Assembly (NCBI GenBank): GCA_944472135.2
Contig: OX235263.1
Location: 89,188,721 to 89,252,720 of the forward strand
Direction of reading: 5' to 3'
Source of the DNA: Trichobilharzia regenti
Lineage: Eukaryota; Platyhelminthes; Trematoda; Strigeidida; Schistosomatidae
DNA: 64,000 nucleotides
The notes below the pieces were generated by a model. That model saw only the letters and a list, made by a program, of their open reading frames with translations, ran no database searches and was not told the origin of the DNA. Both the position numbers and the translations under genes were made by a program. Shown in pieces: positions 63,060 through 64,000 of this stretch; the stretch's first letter is position 1, and each line of letters opens with the position of its first letter.

Positions 63060-63345
63060 GGGACATGAAGTGTTTTTCTTACTAGGATCCAATCTTCTAC
63101 CAGTCGGTCCCAGGTTTGAGTCTTGCCCTGGGGCAACTTGGTGACAGTATCATCAGCCTTCATACACAAACACACACACACACAAGGTGTAGTTTACGCC
63201 TGACCTTCCGTCTTTTACCTGACTTCTTACCGGATAGTAAACTTGGGAGAGGTTTAGGCGTTCGTCTATCAGGAATCGAACCCTGACTGCCTGTATGGCT
63301 GGAGAGCGATCTGTCATTGAGTCACTGATGACCTATTCTAGAAGT
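63060..63345 (-). mobile_element. SINE family S2 copy
   Basis: On the minus strand: head CAATGACAGATCGCTCTCCAG, B box AGGGTTCGATTCC (63271-63283), then CCGGTAAGAAGTCAGGTAAA and AAGGTCAGGCGTAAAC. A (CA)n tract lies at 63167-63184 and CCAGGTTTGAGTCTTG inside the tail. Best preserved S2 head in the window. Confidence 0.65.
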
Positions 63346-63429
63346 ATTGCTTATTAAAATCTCAGATTTTGGTTTTTAATGGCTACCTTATCTCACGTAC
63401 ATGTATGCATATATATGCCTTTTTATCCT

Positions 63430-63780
63430 AAGTGGTTAGATGTAATAATAATATTATTATTATTTGGTTCCTAGTGGAACATAGAGCTTCAAAAATACAT
63501 CTCCACTTTGTCCCCATTTCCTGCTTTCCTCTTCAGCTGGGTCCATGATTGACAATAATCCCTCATCTCCTCCTCCTCCTCCTTAACACACGACCTCCTC
63601 CACGTCACTCTCTCACCAATAGCTCACTCGTCACTTCTCATTCGGATTCCACTCGAGCAAATGGCCTGCGATGTCATTCGATGACGTCCTCAATGTATGC
63701 CCGATCCATCTCCATTTTCTCCCATACACTTGTTGAGTAATAAGCTCCTGGCTGATTTTTTTTTTCCGAAAAGTTTCTTG
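63430..63780 (-). mobile_element. RTE-like 3' tail, inverted
   Basis: (TAA)n at 63443-63462, then the inverted terminal block TTGGTTCCTAGTGGAACATAGAGC and further blocks (GACCTCCTCCACGTCAC, GGATTCCACTCGAGCA, CAATGTATGCCCGATCCATC) of the RTE-like family. Confidence 0.7.
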
Positions 63781-64000
63781 TTGTTAATTCTTTCTGGCCG
63801 GCTATTTGATCTTTATCATGAAGTGAAGTGGGCAGCTGTTGATAAAAGTCCGTAACTTGTTAGAAACCCTTTTCATGATACACCAGTCAAGCTTCTGACG
63901 GGTATAGAAGCAGTGACTGACTTGACATTGGTGGCGAAAATTCGAATCTCATTTTTTTATGCTGGGTGACAGCAGAAGATTACCAAACTGGTTTTTGGGT

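Noticed and set aside
1..64000. CRISPR arrays, bacterial operons, riboswitches
   Set aside because: No regularly spaced short repeats or prokaryotic gene structure; the repeats present are all eukaryotic transposons and microsatellites.

Overview
The window looks like part of a digenean fluke genome, very probably a Schistosoma species. It is AT-rich and saturated with flatworm-type retroelements: RTE-like and CR1-like non-LTR elements, an R2-like element, Penelope-like elements (PLEs), a Gypsy element, a BEL/Pao-type LTR family, and tRNA-headed SINEs carrying hammerhead-ribozyme sequence of the SM-alpha kind known from schistosomes. The only two recognisable host genes also fit: a ZSWIM2-like gene with 48-56 nt introns at its 5' end, an architecture typical of schistosomes, and one CRIB-domain exon of a PAK-like kinase. 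Nothing looks bacterial or viral.

Layout. 1-9.3 kb: SINE foldbacks, RTE-like fragments (one with another retroelement tail nested in it), a CR1-like 3' tail, and a candidate exon at 6586-6903 with a decayed inverted copy at 5366-5597. 9.35-10.08 kb, minus strand: the first four coding exons of the ZSWIM2-like gene. 10.4-14 kb: RTE ends, SINEs and 2.3 kb with nothing recognised. 14.0-25.3 kb: one decayed Gypsy pol gene broken by four insertions, namely an unknown ~0.86 kb segment, a 3.96 kb BEL/Pao-type element (copy A, target duplication AACAC), a 3.2 kb RTE-like element and a solo LTR. 25.6-31.1 kb, minus strand: an R2-like element and a decayed CR1-like element split by another LTR. 33.9-46.5 kb: two more BEL/Pao-type copies (B minus, C plus) lie head to head; C is inserted inside a nearly full-length CR1/Jockey-like element (38.0-46.45 kb, minus). 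48.2-49.4 kb: a second CR1-like family with its 3' UTR. 49.53-49.82 kb: the PAK-like CRIB exon. 50-64 kb: two PLE fragments with GIY-YIG endonuclease, SM-alpha-like SINEs, an inverted repeat family, a minus-strand non-LTR element, and a foldback SINE whose hammerhead core looks intact (61851-61896).

The genes do not form operons. The biology is transposon nesting around sparse host exons. The most unusual items are: the foldback SINEs with a hammerhead in each outward arm; the BEL/Pao-type family, whose single ORF joins a Gag-like DUF1759 domain to a short Pol-linker-like tail, and whose 3' LTRs are nearly identical in all three copies while every 5' LTR differs in U3; and an LTR that carries an inverted copy of coding sequence from about 520 bp away.
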